From: Ramlibacter albus
GTDB lineage: Bacteria; Pseudomonadota; Gammaproteobacteria; Burkholderiales; Burkholderiaceae_C
Length of the DNA stretch: 64,000 nucleotides
NCBI RefSeq assembly: GCF_014297445.1
Contig: NZ_JACORU010000004.1
Coordinates: 1-64,000, forward strand
Direction of reading: 5' to 3'
Both the position numbers and the translations under genes were made by a program. This document shows, piece after piece, positions 41,397 through 50,417 of this stretch. The notes below the pieces were generated by a model, which was not told the origin of the DNA, searched no databases, and saw nothing but the letters and a program-made list of their open reading frames with translations. Positions within the stretch are counted from its first letter, which is position 1, and each line of letters opens with the position of its first letter.

Positions 41397-43346
41397 ATGC
41401 CCACGCAGTTTGTGGGGCGCGCCTGCGCGCATGCAACGCAGGCCAGGCGGCTGGACGCCGACGGGCTTCGCGGCATTGCGATCCTCTCCGTCCTCATCTT
41501 CCACGCGGTGCCTTCGTGGTTGCCCGGCGGCTTTGCCGGCGTCGACGTCTTCTTCGTGCTGTCCGGCTTCCTCGTGGGGCGCCTGGTCCTGCTCGAGTGC
41601 AGGGACGGCAGTTTCTCCTTCGCCAACTTCTACGCGCGCCGGGCCCGCCGGCTCTTCCCGCCGCTGCTCGTCGTGCTGCTTGCCACGATGGCGGCAGCAC
41701 CGCTCCTCGTCGGCGCCGGAGACTATGTGCAGGTCGGCAGCCAGGCCGCGGCAGCCGCACTCTTCGTCGCCAACTTCCTGGCGTGGATCCAATCCGGGTA
41801 TTTCGACGTCGAGGCTGCCTACAAGCCGCTCATCCACCTCTGGTCGCTCGGGGTCGAGGAGCAGTTCTACCTCGTGTTCCCCTTGTGCGTGGTTGCGATG
41901 CATCGCCGCGCGCCGTGCCGCACCGGCGTCGTGCTTGCATGCGCAGCAGCGGTCTCGTTCACTGCGTGTGTAGCCCTCACGCCTGCCGACAGCGCACTGG
42001 CCTTCTACCTGCCCGCGACGCGCTTCTGGGAATTTCTCGCCGGCTCGCTGCTCGCGTGGTGCGACGTCAGCTCGCGGGCAAGTGCCCGGCGCGGAGCCGA
42101 CCTGCTCGCCGCAGCGGGCGCGATTGTCCTCGCCTTCTCGTTCTTCTACCTCTCCAGCACGGACGACTTCCCCGGCTGGCGCGCCGCCTTGCCGGTGGCC
42201 GGCACCTGCCTGCTGCTCGCCGCGGGTCCCGCTGCCTGGGTCAACCGCAAGGTGCTGGGCCTCGCGTTCCTGCGCTGGATGGGCAAGGTGAGCTACGCGG
42301 CGTACCTCTTCCACTGGCCTTTGCTTGTTTTCGGGCGCATCCAGGCCGGCGGGGAATTGCATCCCGCCGATGCACTCTGGATCACGGCCCTTTCCGTGGT
42401 GCTCGCGTGGGCCAGCACGCAGACGATCGAGCGCAAGTTCACGTTCGGTGCGTGGTCCACGGGGCGCGCGCCCACGGCCGCCCTCTGGGGTTCCTGCGCG
42501 CTCGTCGCGCTCATCGCCGTCCCGCTCACGCGCCATCTCGACTCGCTCACGCCGTCCGACATCGCACGGCTCGAGCACTACCCTGCGCCGGAGGTGTCGC
42601 GCGACATCTGGCGCGAGCGCTCGAACTGTTTCATCAACTACAAGAAGGACCTCGAGTTCGGTGATGCATGCCTGGGTGGCCCGCCGACCGACCGGCCGCT
42701 CATGCTGCTCTGGGGCGATTCGCATGCGGCGCACCTCTGGCCGGGGATGAAGCGCGTCGGTGAGGAAAACGATTGGCCCCTCGCGCAGCTCACCGTCAGC
42801 CAGTGCCCGGCCCTGACCGTACCCGCCGGGGAACGCAACCGGATGTGCGCCCGCTTGCGAGAGAGCGCGCTGCGGCACATCGCGGCGCTCAAGCCCGACA
42901 CCGTCGTCATGGCCAGCCGATGGACGTTCTACGACAAGACCGCGGTGCTGGCCGGCATCGAGCCCACCGTTGCGGAATTGAAGGCGCTCGGCGTGCGTCG
43001 CGTGGTCGTGGTCGGCCCAGTCCCCAATTGGCAGCCCACGCTGGGCACCGCGCTCGCAGCTGACATGCGGGCCAGGCACATGCGGTCGTCGCCGCCGGAC
43101 TTCACGCGCACCGGGCTGCAGGTCGGCGAATTCGTGTTCGATGCGCCGCTGCGGCAGGCGGCAGTTCGCAGCGGTGCGGCCTACATCTCCGCACTGGAGC
43201 TCTTGTGTTCGCCGGACCGCATTTGCAAGGCGTGGGTCGACAAGGAGAAGACGACGCTGATGACATTCGACAACGCGCATCTCACCGAGGAGGGCTCCGT
43301 GTGGCTCGTGAAGCTGGTGGTTGCGCAGATGCTGCGGCTGGATTAG
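41397..43346 (+). CDS. OafA/YrhL-type acyltransferase with SGNH domain, copy 1
   Basis: 649 residues. The N-terminal acyltransferase-3 membrane domain (about 18-360, ten or so helices) opens with LDADGLRGIAILSVLIFH and GVDVFFVLSGFLVG; the Arg and His there are the family's catalytic pair. A periplasmic SGNH domain (about 410-645) has LLWGDSHAAHLWPG (nucleophile Ser), Asn/Gly-containing middle blocks and the closing DNAHLTEEG Asp/His pair. Such proteins O-acetylate lipopolysaccharide or exported glycans. The second copy follows directly, highly similar over its whole length. Confidence 0.88.
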   Translation: MPTQFVGRACAHATQARRLDADGLRGIAILSVLIFHAVPSWLPGGFAGVDVFFVLSGFLVGRLVLLECRDGSFSFANFYARRARRLFPPLLVVLLATMAAAPLLVGAGDYVQVGSQAAAAALFVANFLAWIQSGYFDVEAAYKPLIHLWSLGVEEQFYLVFPLCVVAMHRRAPCRTGVVLACAAAVSFTACVALTPADSALAFYLPATRFWEFLAGSLLAWCDVSSRASARRGADLLAAAGAIVLAFSFFYLSSTDDFPGWRAALPVAGTCLLLAAGPAAWVNRKVLGLAFLRWMGKVSYAAYLFHWPLLVFGRIQAGGELHPADALWITALSVVLAWASTQTIERKFTFGAWSTGRAPTAALWGSCALVALIAVPLTRHLDSLTPSDIARLEHYPAPEVSRDIWRERSNCFINYKKDLEFGDACLGGPPTDRPLMLLWGDSHAAHLWPGMKRVGEENDWPLAQLTVSQCPALTVPAGERNRMCARLRESALRHIAALKPDTVVMASRWTFYDKTAVLAGIEPTVAELKALGVRRVVVVGPVPNWQPTLGTALAADMRARHMRSSPPDFTRTGLQVGEFVFDAPLRQAAVRSGAAYISALELLCSPDRICKAWVDKEKTTLMTFDNAHLTEEGSVWLVKLVVAQMLRLD

Positions 43347-43460
43347 TCCACGCGAGTGTGTGCGAAATCAAACACCTGTCAACTCTGACAGGGTGCAAAC
43401 CTCGCGTTCGCAGCTAGAGTCGCCCGCTGGATCACAAGAAGGTAAAGGCAGTACGGACCC
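43344..43460 (+). repeat. Downstream copy of the duplicated regulatory segment
   Basis: Second copy of the leader described at 41277, with the same hairpin CCTGTCA-ACTC-TGACAGG at 43375-43392 and near-identical flanks up to the ATG of the second acyltransferase. Its left end coincides with the stop of copy 1, so the duplicated unit is leader plus gene. Confidence 0.7.
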
Positions 43461-45407
43461 ATGCCCACGAAGTTTGTGGGGCGCGCCTGCGCGCATTCAA
43501 CGCAGGCCAGGCGGCTGGACGCCGACGGGCTTCGCGGCATCGCGATCCTCTCCGTCCTCATCTTCCACGCGGTGCCCTCGTGGTTGCCCGGCGGCTTCGC
43601 CGGCGTCGACGTCTTCTTCGTGCTCTCGGGCTTCCTGGTCGGGCGGGTCATCCTGCTCGAATGCGCGGGCGGCACGTTCTCGTTCGCCAATTTCTACGCA
43701 CGCCGCGCACGCCGGCTCTTTCCCGCACTCGTGCTGGTGCTCGTGGCCACGCTCGCGGCATCGCCCCTGTTCGTGGGCTCCGGCGATTACGTGCAGATCG
43801 GCAACCAGGCCGCGGCATCGGCAGCATTCATCGCCAACTTCCTGGCGTGGGGCCAATCCGGCTACTTCGACGTCGAGGCCACGTACAAGCCGCTGATCCA
43901 CCTCTGGTCGCTCGGCATCGAGGAACAGTTCTACCTCGTCTTCCCGTTCTGCGTGGTCGCCCTGCAGCGCCGGGCGCCGGGCCGCACGGGCATCGCGCTC
44001 GCGGCCGCGACGGTGGCCTCATTTGTTGCGTGCGTGGTGGTCTCCGCCTCGGACAAGACATCGGCCTTCTACCTGCCCACGACGCGCTTCTGGGAGTTCC
44101 TTGCCGGCTCGATGCTCGCGTGGCGGCAGGTCAGTGCGCCGCAGCGTGAAGAAGGCCACGGCGACCTTCTCGCGACCGTGGGCGCGCTGCTGCTTGGCTT
44201 CTCGTTCATCTTCCTTGCCAGCACCGACGACTTCCCCGGCTGGCGCGCCGCATTGCCCGTGGGCGGCACCTGCCTGCTGCTGGCCGCAGGGCCGTCGGCT
44301 TGGGTGAACCGCAAGCTGCTTGGCACCGCCTTCCTTCGCTGGATGGGCAAGGTGAGCTACGCCGCCTACCTGTGGCACTGGCCCATGCTCGTGATGTGGC
44401 GCATCCAGGCGGGCCGCGATCTGCACGCGCATGAAGCGCTCGCAATCACGGTGGTCTCGGTGGGGCTCGCATGGGCCAGCACAGAAAGCATCGAGAAGGC
44501 GTTCCGTTTCGGTGTCTGGTCCCGCGGCCGCGCTTCGTCGCTTGCACTGTGGGGCTCGTGCATCGTCGTGGCGGCGGTGGCCATCCCGCTCACGCGTTAT
44601 GTCGACTCGCTCACGCCGTCCGAAATGGCGCGCCTGGAGCACTATCCCGTGCCGCCGGAGGCGCGCGACATCTGGCGCGAACGGTCCAACTGCTTCATCA
44701 ACTACAACAAGGACCTGCACTTCGGCGAGGTGTGCCTCGGCGGTGAGCCGAGCGACCGGCCGCTCATGCTGGTCTGGGGCGACTCGCACGCGGCTCACCT
44801 GTGGCCGGGCATGAAAGCGGCTGCGCAGGAGAACGACTGGCGGCTCGCGCAGCTGAGCGTCAGCCAATGCCCTTCGCTGACGGTGCCGGCGCGCGAAGGC
44901 AACCAGATGTGCCCGGCATTGCGCGAGCGTGCGCTGGCGCACATCGCAGCGCTCAAGCCCGACACCGTGGTCATGGCCAGCCGCTGGACGTTCTACGACC
45001 GCGCCGCGGTGCTCGCCGGCATCGAACCCACTGTGGCGGCGTTGAAGGCGCTGGGCGTGCGCCGCGTGGTCGTGATCGGCCCCGTCCCGCATTGGCAGCC
45101 CTCACTGGCGAAGGCGCTGGCGACGGACATGCGCGCGCGGCACCTGAAGGCGCCGCCGGACGTCACCACCACGGGCCTGCAAGGCGGCGAATTCATCATC
45201 GACGCACCACTGCGCGCTGCCGCGCTGCGCAGCGGCGCCGCCTATATCTCGGCGCTGAACCTGCTGTGCACGCCGGCGCGCGTGTGCAAGGTGTGGGCCG
45301 ACAAGGAGAAGACCACGCTGATGACTTTCGACAATGCGCACCTCACGGAGGAAGGCTCCGCGTGGCTGGCGGGGCTGCTGGCCGTGGAGTTGCTGCGGCT
45401 CGACTGA
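43461..45407 (+). CDS. OafA/YrhL-type acyltransferase with SGNH domain, copy 2
   Basis: 648 residues, a close paralogue of the preceding gene. The N-terminal 70 residues are nearly identical (LDADGLRGIAILSVLIFH, GVDVFFVLSGFLVGR); divergence increases toward the middle, with only conservative changes around the catalytic motifs (VWGDSHAAHLWPG, DNAHLTEEG). Both copies look functional. Differences cluster in the membrane loops and in the SGNH domain surface, so acceptor specificity may have diverged. Its stop lies one base from the stop of the convergent GGDEF-type gene. Confidence 0.88.
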   Translation: MPTKFVGRACAHSTQARRLDADGLRGIAILSVLIFHAVPSWLPGGFAGVDVFFVLSGFLVGRVILLECAGGTFSFANFYARRARRLFPALVLVLVATLAASPLFVGSGDYVQIGNQAAASAAFIANFLAWGQSGYFDVEATYKPLIHLWSLGIEEQFYLVFPFCVVALQRRAPGRTGIALAAATVASFVACVVVSASDKTSAFYLPTTRFWEFLAGSMLAWRQVSAPQREEGHGDLLATVGALLLGFSFIFLASTDDFPGWRAALPVGGTCLLLAAGPSAWVNRKLLGTAFLRWMGKVSYAAYLWHWPMLVMWRIQAGRDLHAHEALAITVVSVGLAWASTESIEKAFRFGVWSRGRASSLALWGSCIVVAAVAIPLTRYVDSLTPSEMARLEHYPVPPEARDIWRERSNCFINYNKDLHFGEVCLGGEPSDRPLMLVWGDSHAAHLWPGMKAAAQENDWRLAQLSVSQCPSLTVPAREGNQMCPALRERALAHIAALKPDTVVMASRWTFYDRAAVLAGIEPTVAALKALGVRRVVVIGPVPHWQPSLAKALATDMRARHLKAPPDVTTTGLQGGEFIIDAPLRAAALRSGAAYISALNLLCTPARVCKVWADKEKTTLMTFDNAHLTEEGSAWLAGLLAVELLRLD

Positions 45408-45408
45408 G

Positions 45409-47256
45409 TCAGGCGTCGACCTCGTCGAGGTCGCTGTGATGCGACAGCGGCGCGCTCGGAACGGTCGGTGCGGAGCTCACGGTGTCCGGCCCCTGCGGCA
45501 CCGTCGGTGTCATCACCATGGCTCGCGGCGACGCACCGGCTGCTGCCGGCGGCGCGATGATGATGTTGCGCACTGCGTCCTGCCTCGCTTCGTTCAGCAG
45601 CCGATCCAGTGTGGCCAGAACCTCCTGCACGTCCCGGCCATGCTCGGGCACCAGCGCCACCGCCACCTTCGGCTTGGGCAGCATGCCCTGCGGCAGGCCC
45701 GCGAGCGGCCCGATGCAATTGGCGATGACCTTGGCCGCAAAGGCCCGCGCGCGCGAACTCGCAAGCGGCCCTTCCACCAGCACACCGTACCGCGAATCGC
45801 CCATGCGCGCGAGCGTGTCCACGTTGCGCAGCATCGATGTCAGCCGGTCCGACAACCGCAGCAGCAGCTCCACGCAGCGCTTGCGCCCGAACTCCCGTCG
45901 CATGTCGCCGAAGTTGGAAATGTCGACCAATGCGATCACGCTCTGGTGGCCGAAGCGCTCGGCCTGCGCAATGAGCGAGCGCGCACGCGCGGCGAACACG
46001 GCTTCGTTGACGAGGCCGGTGGTCGGGTCGATCTCCGCGAGCTGCGCGATGCGGCGGCGGTGGTCGCGCCTTTCCTGGCTGCGCAAGGAAAGCAGCAGGT
46101 ACGTCGCCGACGCTGACAGGCCGAGTGCGGCCACCGCAATGATGGAATCGTCCACGCCCGGCAACGGCCACTGCAGCAGCCCCAGCGCGTGCACCGGGAA
46201 AGCGACGAGCAGCGGCGCCAGCGCCAGCACGATGCGCGTGCCGAAGCGGTTGCCATGGCGGCGGCTCCACCACCCGGCGCCAACGATGGCGGTTGCTGCG
46301 GCAAGCCCGATGGCGAGGCACATGTAGAGCCGTGCGGTGCCTGTGAGCGCGTAGGTACCCAGGGTCGCGGCCGCCGCGCAACCCGCCGTCACCAGCATCG
46401 CTGCGAACACCGAAGGCGAGCGCTCGCGCAGCAGCAGTGCCTGCGCGACGAACACCAGCAAGGGCGCGAGGCTGCCGACGGACAGCACGTACGGCGCGCT
46501 GTCGTTCCACCGTGCATTCAGCGGCCACAGGTGCAGGCCCGCGATGCCCACGGCCGACATCAACGCGAGCGATGCCATCGCTGCCCAGATGCCGAACCAC
46601 AGGTACGCGGTGTCGCGCAATGCAAGGCTGGTGGCGAGCGCGAACAGCGCGCCCATCGCGAGCAGCCCGAAGCACATGCCGTAGAACAGCGACCGCCGCT
46701 GCACCTCCAGGCTCAGGCGCGCCTCGCTGATGAACTCGATGGGCGCGAAGAAGCCCTCGCTCGCCTGGATGCGCAGCATGTACCAGGTGGGGTCGGCGGC
46801 CGACACGGTGAGCGGCAGCACCGGGTAGAGGTGCGGGATGGGCCAGCGCGCCACGGGCAGCGTGTCGCCGCTGCCCTGCGCGTTCCAGCCGCGGTCGGCG
46901 CCCTGCGTGTAGAGGATGGCGCTGTCCAGGCCGGGGCTGGGCAGCTTGACGTACCACTTCTGGTCGTCCGGCGTGGCGGGCACGGCGAACTTGATCCACA
47001 GCACCTGGTTCGGCTGCAGCGGGTAAGCCGAGTTGAGCGGTGTCGGCTGGAAGTCATGCGGCTGGCCGAGCACCTGCTGGGCGGCCAGCTTGCCGTCCGC
47101 GTCGATGAAGTAGTCGCCCCAGTCGAGCAGGCGGGCGGGCTGGCGCTCGGTGTCCAGGTCGAGGATGTTCCGCGCGAGCGCGCCCGGCGCAACGGCGCAC
47201 GCCAGCAGAGCGAACAGCGTGGCAGCGATGGGCCGCCACATCGTCTGAGTACCCAT
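45409..47256 (-). CDS. 7TM sensor protein with degenerate GGDEF domain
   Basis: 615 residues from ATG 47256. Signal peptide to about 28, then a periplasmic 7TMR-DISM extracellular-2-like domain (about 30-175, with WGDYFIDADGKL and WIKFAVPATPDDQKWYVKL). Seven membrane helices follow (about 185-395). The C-terminal GGDEF-like domain (about 415-560) keeps DPTTGLVNEAVF and VDISNFGDMRREFG, but the active site is MGDSRYG instead of GG(D/E)EF, so cyclase activity is unlikely. A Pro/Thr-rich tail ends the protein. It is probably a c-di-GMP or GTP-binding effector or pseudo-enzyme receptor. Confidence 0.8.
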   Translation of the reverse strand: MGTQTMWRPIAATLFALLACAVAPGALARNILDLDTERQPARLLDWGDYFIDADGKLAAQQVLGQPHDFQPTPLNSAYPLQPNQVLWIKFAVPATPDDQKWYVKLPSPGLDSAILYTQGADRGWNAQGSGDTLPVARWPIPHLYPVLPLTVSAADPTWYMLRIQASEGFFAPIEFISEARLSLEVQRRSLFYGMCFGLLAMGALFALATSLALRDTAYLWFGIWAAMASLALMSAVGIAGLHLWPLNARWNDSAPYVLSVGSLAPLLVFVAQALLLRERSPSVFAAMLVTAGCAAAATLGTYALTGTARLYMCLAIGLAAATAIVGAGWWSRRHGNRFGTRIVLALAPLLVAFPVHALGLLQWPLPGVDDSIIAVAALGLSASATYLLLSLRSQERRDHRRRIAQLAEIDPTTGLVNEAVFAARARSLIAQAERFGHQSVIALVDISNFGDMRREFGRKRCVELLLRLSDRLTSMLRNVDTLARMGDSRYGVLVEGPLASSRARAFAAKVIANCIGPLAGLPQGMLPKPKVAVALVPEHGRDVQEVLATLDRLLNEARQDAVRNIIIAPPAAAGASPRAMVMTPTVPQGPDTVSSAPTVPSAPLSHHSDLDEVDA

Positions 47257-47314
47257 GACCGACTCGCCCCCAGGTGGCCATCTTCTCACCGGCCGGCGGG
47301 CGCGGCAATGGGTT

Positions 47315-49285
47315 TCAGAGGATCACGTAATCCATCCCCGTCGACTGCAGGCCGGTCAACCCGACCTGGACCTGGTTGTTGGCCGACACCGCGAGGTTCG
47401 CGAGGAAGGTGCCTTGCTGCGTGAACGCGGTCTGCGAGTCCAGCTGGCTCACGGCATCCGCGAGCTGCGCCGCCGTCGGGGCGGTGCCGTTCACCGTCCT
47501 GAGCAGGTAGGTCGCGATCTGCGTGTTGCTCGAGCCCCCCGCAAGTGCGTCCCAGATCGGCAACCGCATCAGGGCGCCCGCAAGCGTCGCGAACGTGAAG
47601 CCCTGGTCGCGCAGGTCGATCACCAGCCCCAGCACCTCGGGCTTCAGGGCCATGAGGCTGCGGCCGAGCACGGCGCCGATCAGCAGCGCCGCGTCGCCGC
47701 CCGCCTGGCCCACGTCCATGTCGAGTGCCACCCTCTTGTCGCTGAACTGGATGCGTTCGACCGACGCGTAGGTGTCGGTGCCGTTCGGGCCCGTGCTCAT
47801 GAAGGTGGTCCCGGTGCGGGTGATCGTCGTCGCGCTGCGCAACCCGCTTTGCACCACCGTGTCGATGCCTCCCATCAAGCTGAAGAAGTCGTTTCCGCTC
47901 GTGCCGAGTTGCGTGTTGTTGAACTCGGTGCCGATGAGGAGGTTGGGGCTTGTTGTGCCGGTGGTCCCGGTGGTGCCGGTCGTTCCGGTGGTGCCCGTGG
48001 TGCCGGTCGTTCCAGTCGTGCCAGTAGTGCCCGTGGTGCCCGTTGTGCCCGTTGTGCCCGTTGTGCCTGTGGTGGTGGTCGTCGTCTGGTTCGGGTCGAA
48101 ATCCGTCGTGACGAGGTAGGTGCCGGACGAGGTGGACCGTGAGAACGGCGTCGCCCCGATCCAGAACGTCTGGCCCGGCGTCACGGACACCGTGAGGCGC
48201 TCGTCCACGCCCGAAACGCCGCGGTCCACCTGCTGGATGAATGTGCCGGCCCCGCTGAAGAGGGCCAGCACGATGTCGAGCCCCGAAGAAGGCGAGAGCG
48301 TGACGGACATCGACGACGTGCCGGCCGGCGCGGTGACCGAGTAGAAGTCGATGTCCGCCTGGTGGTCGATCGTGCCGGTGATCTGGTTCACCCACGTGGG
48401 GGCGGTCGGGGTGATCGTGCCGTTGTTGACCGCCGGGCTGGTCAGCGAGAGCGTGAACGAGCCGGACGAGCCCGTGAACGCGGTCACGGTGGCATACACC
48501 CACTCCCCGGCCGTTGCCGTGGCGCTGAATGTCTCCACGCCGCCGCGCCCCGCGGAGTCGATCGTGCTGGTGAGCGGGCGGCCCGCGCTGTCGAAGATCC
48601 GCAGCTCGGCGTCCAGGCCGGACGACGGGGTGATCTGCACCGAGACCGTCCCGCTCACCTCGGGCATGAGCGCGAACGTGGCGACGCTCGTCGTGGTGAC
48701 GGACGACGATTCCGTGGCGGAGCCGAACGGGTTCACCTGCACGAGCGTCCCGGTCAGGGGGGTGACGGAGCTGGGCGCTGCCAGCAGCACGCCAGCTGCG
48801 TCGTACACCTGCTCGCCGAAGAGCGCTTGCCCTTGCGCCGCGCCGGCCCGCACGGGCAGCGCGGGCCTGCCCCCCAGGCGCCTGGCTCCGGTGGCGGTGC
48901 GCGATGCCGAGACGCCGACGCCGGTGCGATGGTGGAGGTCCCGCACGAAGTTCGCGCCGCGGCCGCCTCGCGCCACCCGGCAGCCATACACCAGGATTTC
49001 CCCCCGTGCCCCCAGCGAGCGGCCGATCGAGCCGAGCGCGCTCGCGTGCTCGGCGAGCGCGTTGCAGTCCACGACGGCGCCGCCGAGCATCAGGGCCCCC
49101 GGCCGGCCATGGCTGACGATGTGCGCAGTGGCCACGCCGGGGCGGGCCGCAAGCGCGCGGGCGATCTGCTGAAGCGCATCGCCACCGGGTTCGAGCACGA
49201 CGGTTTCGCAGCCAGGGGGCACGGCGTCGGCGAGCTGTGACAGCGCTTTGACGCCCCGATCGATGAAGACGATGTTGGTGTTCAT
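47315..49285 (-). CDS. DUF4347 surface or secreted protein with Thr-Thr-Gly repeat linker
   Basis: 656 residues, no classical signal peptide. The N-terminal DUF4347 domain (about 1-150) shows IVFIDRGV, THIVSHGRPGALMLGG and ILVYGCRVARG. Two beta-sandwich repeats of the bacterial pre-peptidase C-terminal type follow (about 195-300 and 310-410; SGLDAELRIFDSAG and SGLDIVLALFSGAG). A TTG repeat linker (about 418-455) leads to a C-terminal region with GTEFNNTQLGTSGNDFF and an alpha-rich DUF4214-like tail ending in DYVIL. This plan is typical of type I-secreted surface proteins, but no type I exporter is in the window. Confidence 0.7.
   Translation of the reverse strand: MNTNIVFIDRGVKALSQLADAVPPGCETVVLEPGGDALQQIARALAARPGVATAHIVSHGRPGALMLGGAVVDCNALAEHASALGSIGRSLGARGEILVYGCRVARGGRGANFVRDLHHRTGVGVSASRTATGARRLGGRPALPVRAGAAQGQALFGEQVYDAAGVLLAAPSSVTPLTGTLVQVNPFGSATESSSVTTTSVATFALMPEVSGTVSVQITPSSGLDAELRIFDSAGRPLTSTIDSAGRGGVETFSATATAGEWVYATVTAFTGSSGSFTLSLTSPAVNNGTITPTAPTWVNQITGTIDHQADIDFYSVTAPAGTSSMSVTLSPSSGLDIVLALFSGAGTFIQQVDRGVSGVDERLTVSVTPGQTFWIGATPFSRSTSSGTYLVTTDFDPNQTTTTTTGTTGTTGTTGTTGTTGTTGTTGTTGTTGTTGTTGTTGTTSPNLLIGTEFNNTQLGTSGNDFFSLMGGIDTVVQSGLRSATTITRTGTTFMSTGPNGTDTYASVERIQFSDKRVALDMDVGQAGGDAALLIGAVLGRSLMALKPEVLGLVIDLRDQGFTFATLAGALMRLPIWDALAGGSSNTQIATYLLRTVNGTAPTAAQLADAVSQLDSQTAFTQQGTFLANLAVSANNQVQVGLTGLQSTGMDYVIL
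47953..48084 (-). repeat. 9-bp coding repeat array (Thr-Thr-Gly)
   Basis: About 13 tandem 9-bp units, each encoding Thr-Thr-Gly on the minus strand. Synonymous third positions vary while the amino acids stay fixed. It forms a flexible linker inside the DUF4347 protein. Unit number could vary by slippage without breaking the frame because the unit is a multiple of three. Confidence 0.85.
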
Positions 49286-49418
49286 GGCGGGGCAGTCTGT
49301 CAGCCGCGCGCGTCATGTTCCTCTCGCATCGCGCCGTCCGTCTCTCAAACCGTGACACGCACGAACGCCCGCATTAGGCTGGCCGCAAACAAAGCAGCAA
49401 ACAAGAAGGCAGAAGTAG

Positions 49419-50417
49419 ATGGACGGGACGGGGCGGCCGTTGGTGAGTCGTATCAGCACGCAGGGGCTTGCGCCAGCCGCGCGCCATGCATTGGTGCGCG
49501 ACACGGCGGCGCAGCTGTTCAACCTCGAGGCGGACCTGCGTGGCGCACCCGCGGCGATGGCCGACATCCAGGCGGCGCGCGGGCCCGAGGCGTCATGCAT
49601 TTGCGTGAAGACGTCGCACAGTGTCGTGTCGCGAACGGCGGCGCGGTCCCGTACCGCGCCGCGCGGCAACCTGCTCCTGTACATCATCACCGAAGGCGCG
49701 ACCACCTTCGAGAACGCACACGGCGAACAGTTTCGCTCCAGCGCGGGCGACGTGGTCCTCGGCAGCCAGGACGCCATCTACCGCGCCACCACCGAGGGCG
49801 GCGCGGACTGGTCGTTCCGCGCACTGAGCATGCCCGACGCGCTGCTGCCGCTTTCCTCGGCGGGCATTCGCGACGCGGGCTTCCAGCTGCTGCCCGCCGC
49901 GGCGACGTCGCCGCTGGCCACCAGCGTGCTCGCCGAAGTCTGCAAGGACTTCCTGCAGCTCGATGCGCAGGCGGTCGCGGCCTCGCTGCGCGCGGTGGAC
50001 CACCTCATCGCGCCTGCGCTCGCCGGCGCGCGCGAACCCGCCGCCGACGTTGCCGACACCCTTGCGAGGCACCGGGTGAAGCTGGCGATCGCTTGCATGC
50101 GCGACGCACTCGCGTCCCCGTCGCTGGGGCCCGACGCACTCGCGCTGCGGCTGGGGATCTCCCCGCGCCAGCTGCACCGCGATTTCGAGCAGTGCGGGCT
50201 GACGGTCGGCGCCGAGATCCGGCGCCTGCGCGCCGAGGCGGCCGCGGCCATGCTGCGCGGCCAGCCGCTGTTGCCGATCACCGAGGTGGCGTTCAGCTGC
50301 GGCTTCGATTCGCTGCCGACGTTCTTTCGCGTGTTCAAGGCCGTGCAGGGCATGACGGCCTCCGAATGGCGCCACGGCCTGCAAGGGCCCGGCGGCGGCG
50401 CGGCTCAGCCGACGTAG
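49419..50417 (+). CDS. AraC-family transcriptional regulator
   Basis: 332 residues. The N-terminal half resembles the AraC-binding-like sensor domain (LLLYIITEGATTFENAHGEQFRSSAGDVVLGS). The C-terminal 100 residues carry two helix-turn-helix motifs: LALRLGISPRQLHRDFEQCG and ITEVAFSCGFDSLPTFFRVF, with the family ending SEWRHG. Divergent from the DUF4347 gene across 133 bp, so it may regulate that gene. The inducer is unknown. The 3' end overlaps the convergent GNAT gene by 13 bp. Confidence 0.88.
   Translation: MDGTGRPLVSRISTQGLAPAARHALVRDTAAQLFNLEADLRGAPAAMADIQAARGPEASCICVKTSHSVVSRTAARSRTAPRGNLLLYIITEGATTFENAHGEQFRSSAGDVVLGSQDAIYRATTEGGADWSFRALSMPDALLPLSSAGIRDAGFQLLPAAATSPLATSVLAEVCKDFLQLDAQAVAASLRAVDHLIAPALAGAREPAADVADTLARHRVKLAIACMRDALASPSLGPDALALRLGISPRQLHRDFEQCGLTVGAEIRRLRAEAAAAMLRGQPLLPITEVAFSCGFDSLPTFFRVFKAVQGMTASEWRHGLQGPGGGAAQPT

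Noticed and set aside
47953..48084. Possible CRISPR-like array
   Set aside because: Units are contiguous 9-mers without spacers and encode a protein linker.
47772..48119. Plus-strand frame with Val-Val-Pro repeats
   Set aside because: Antisense of the Thr-Thr-Gly linker of the DUF4347 gene.
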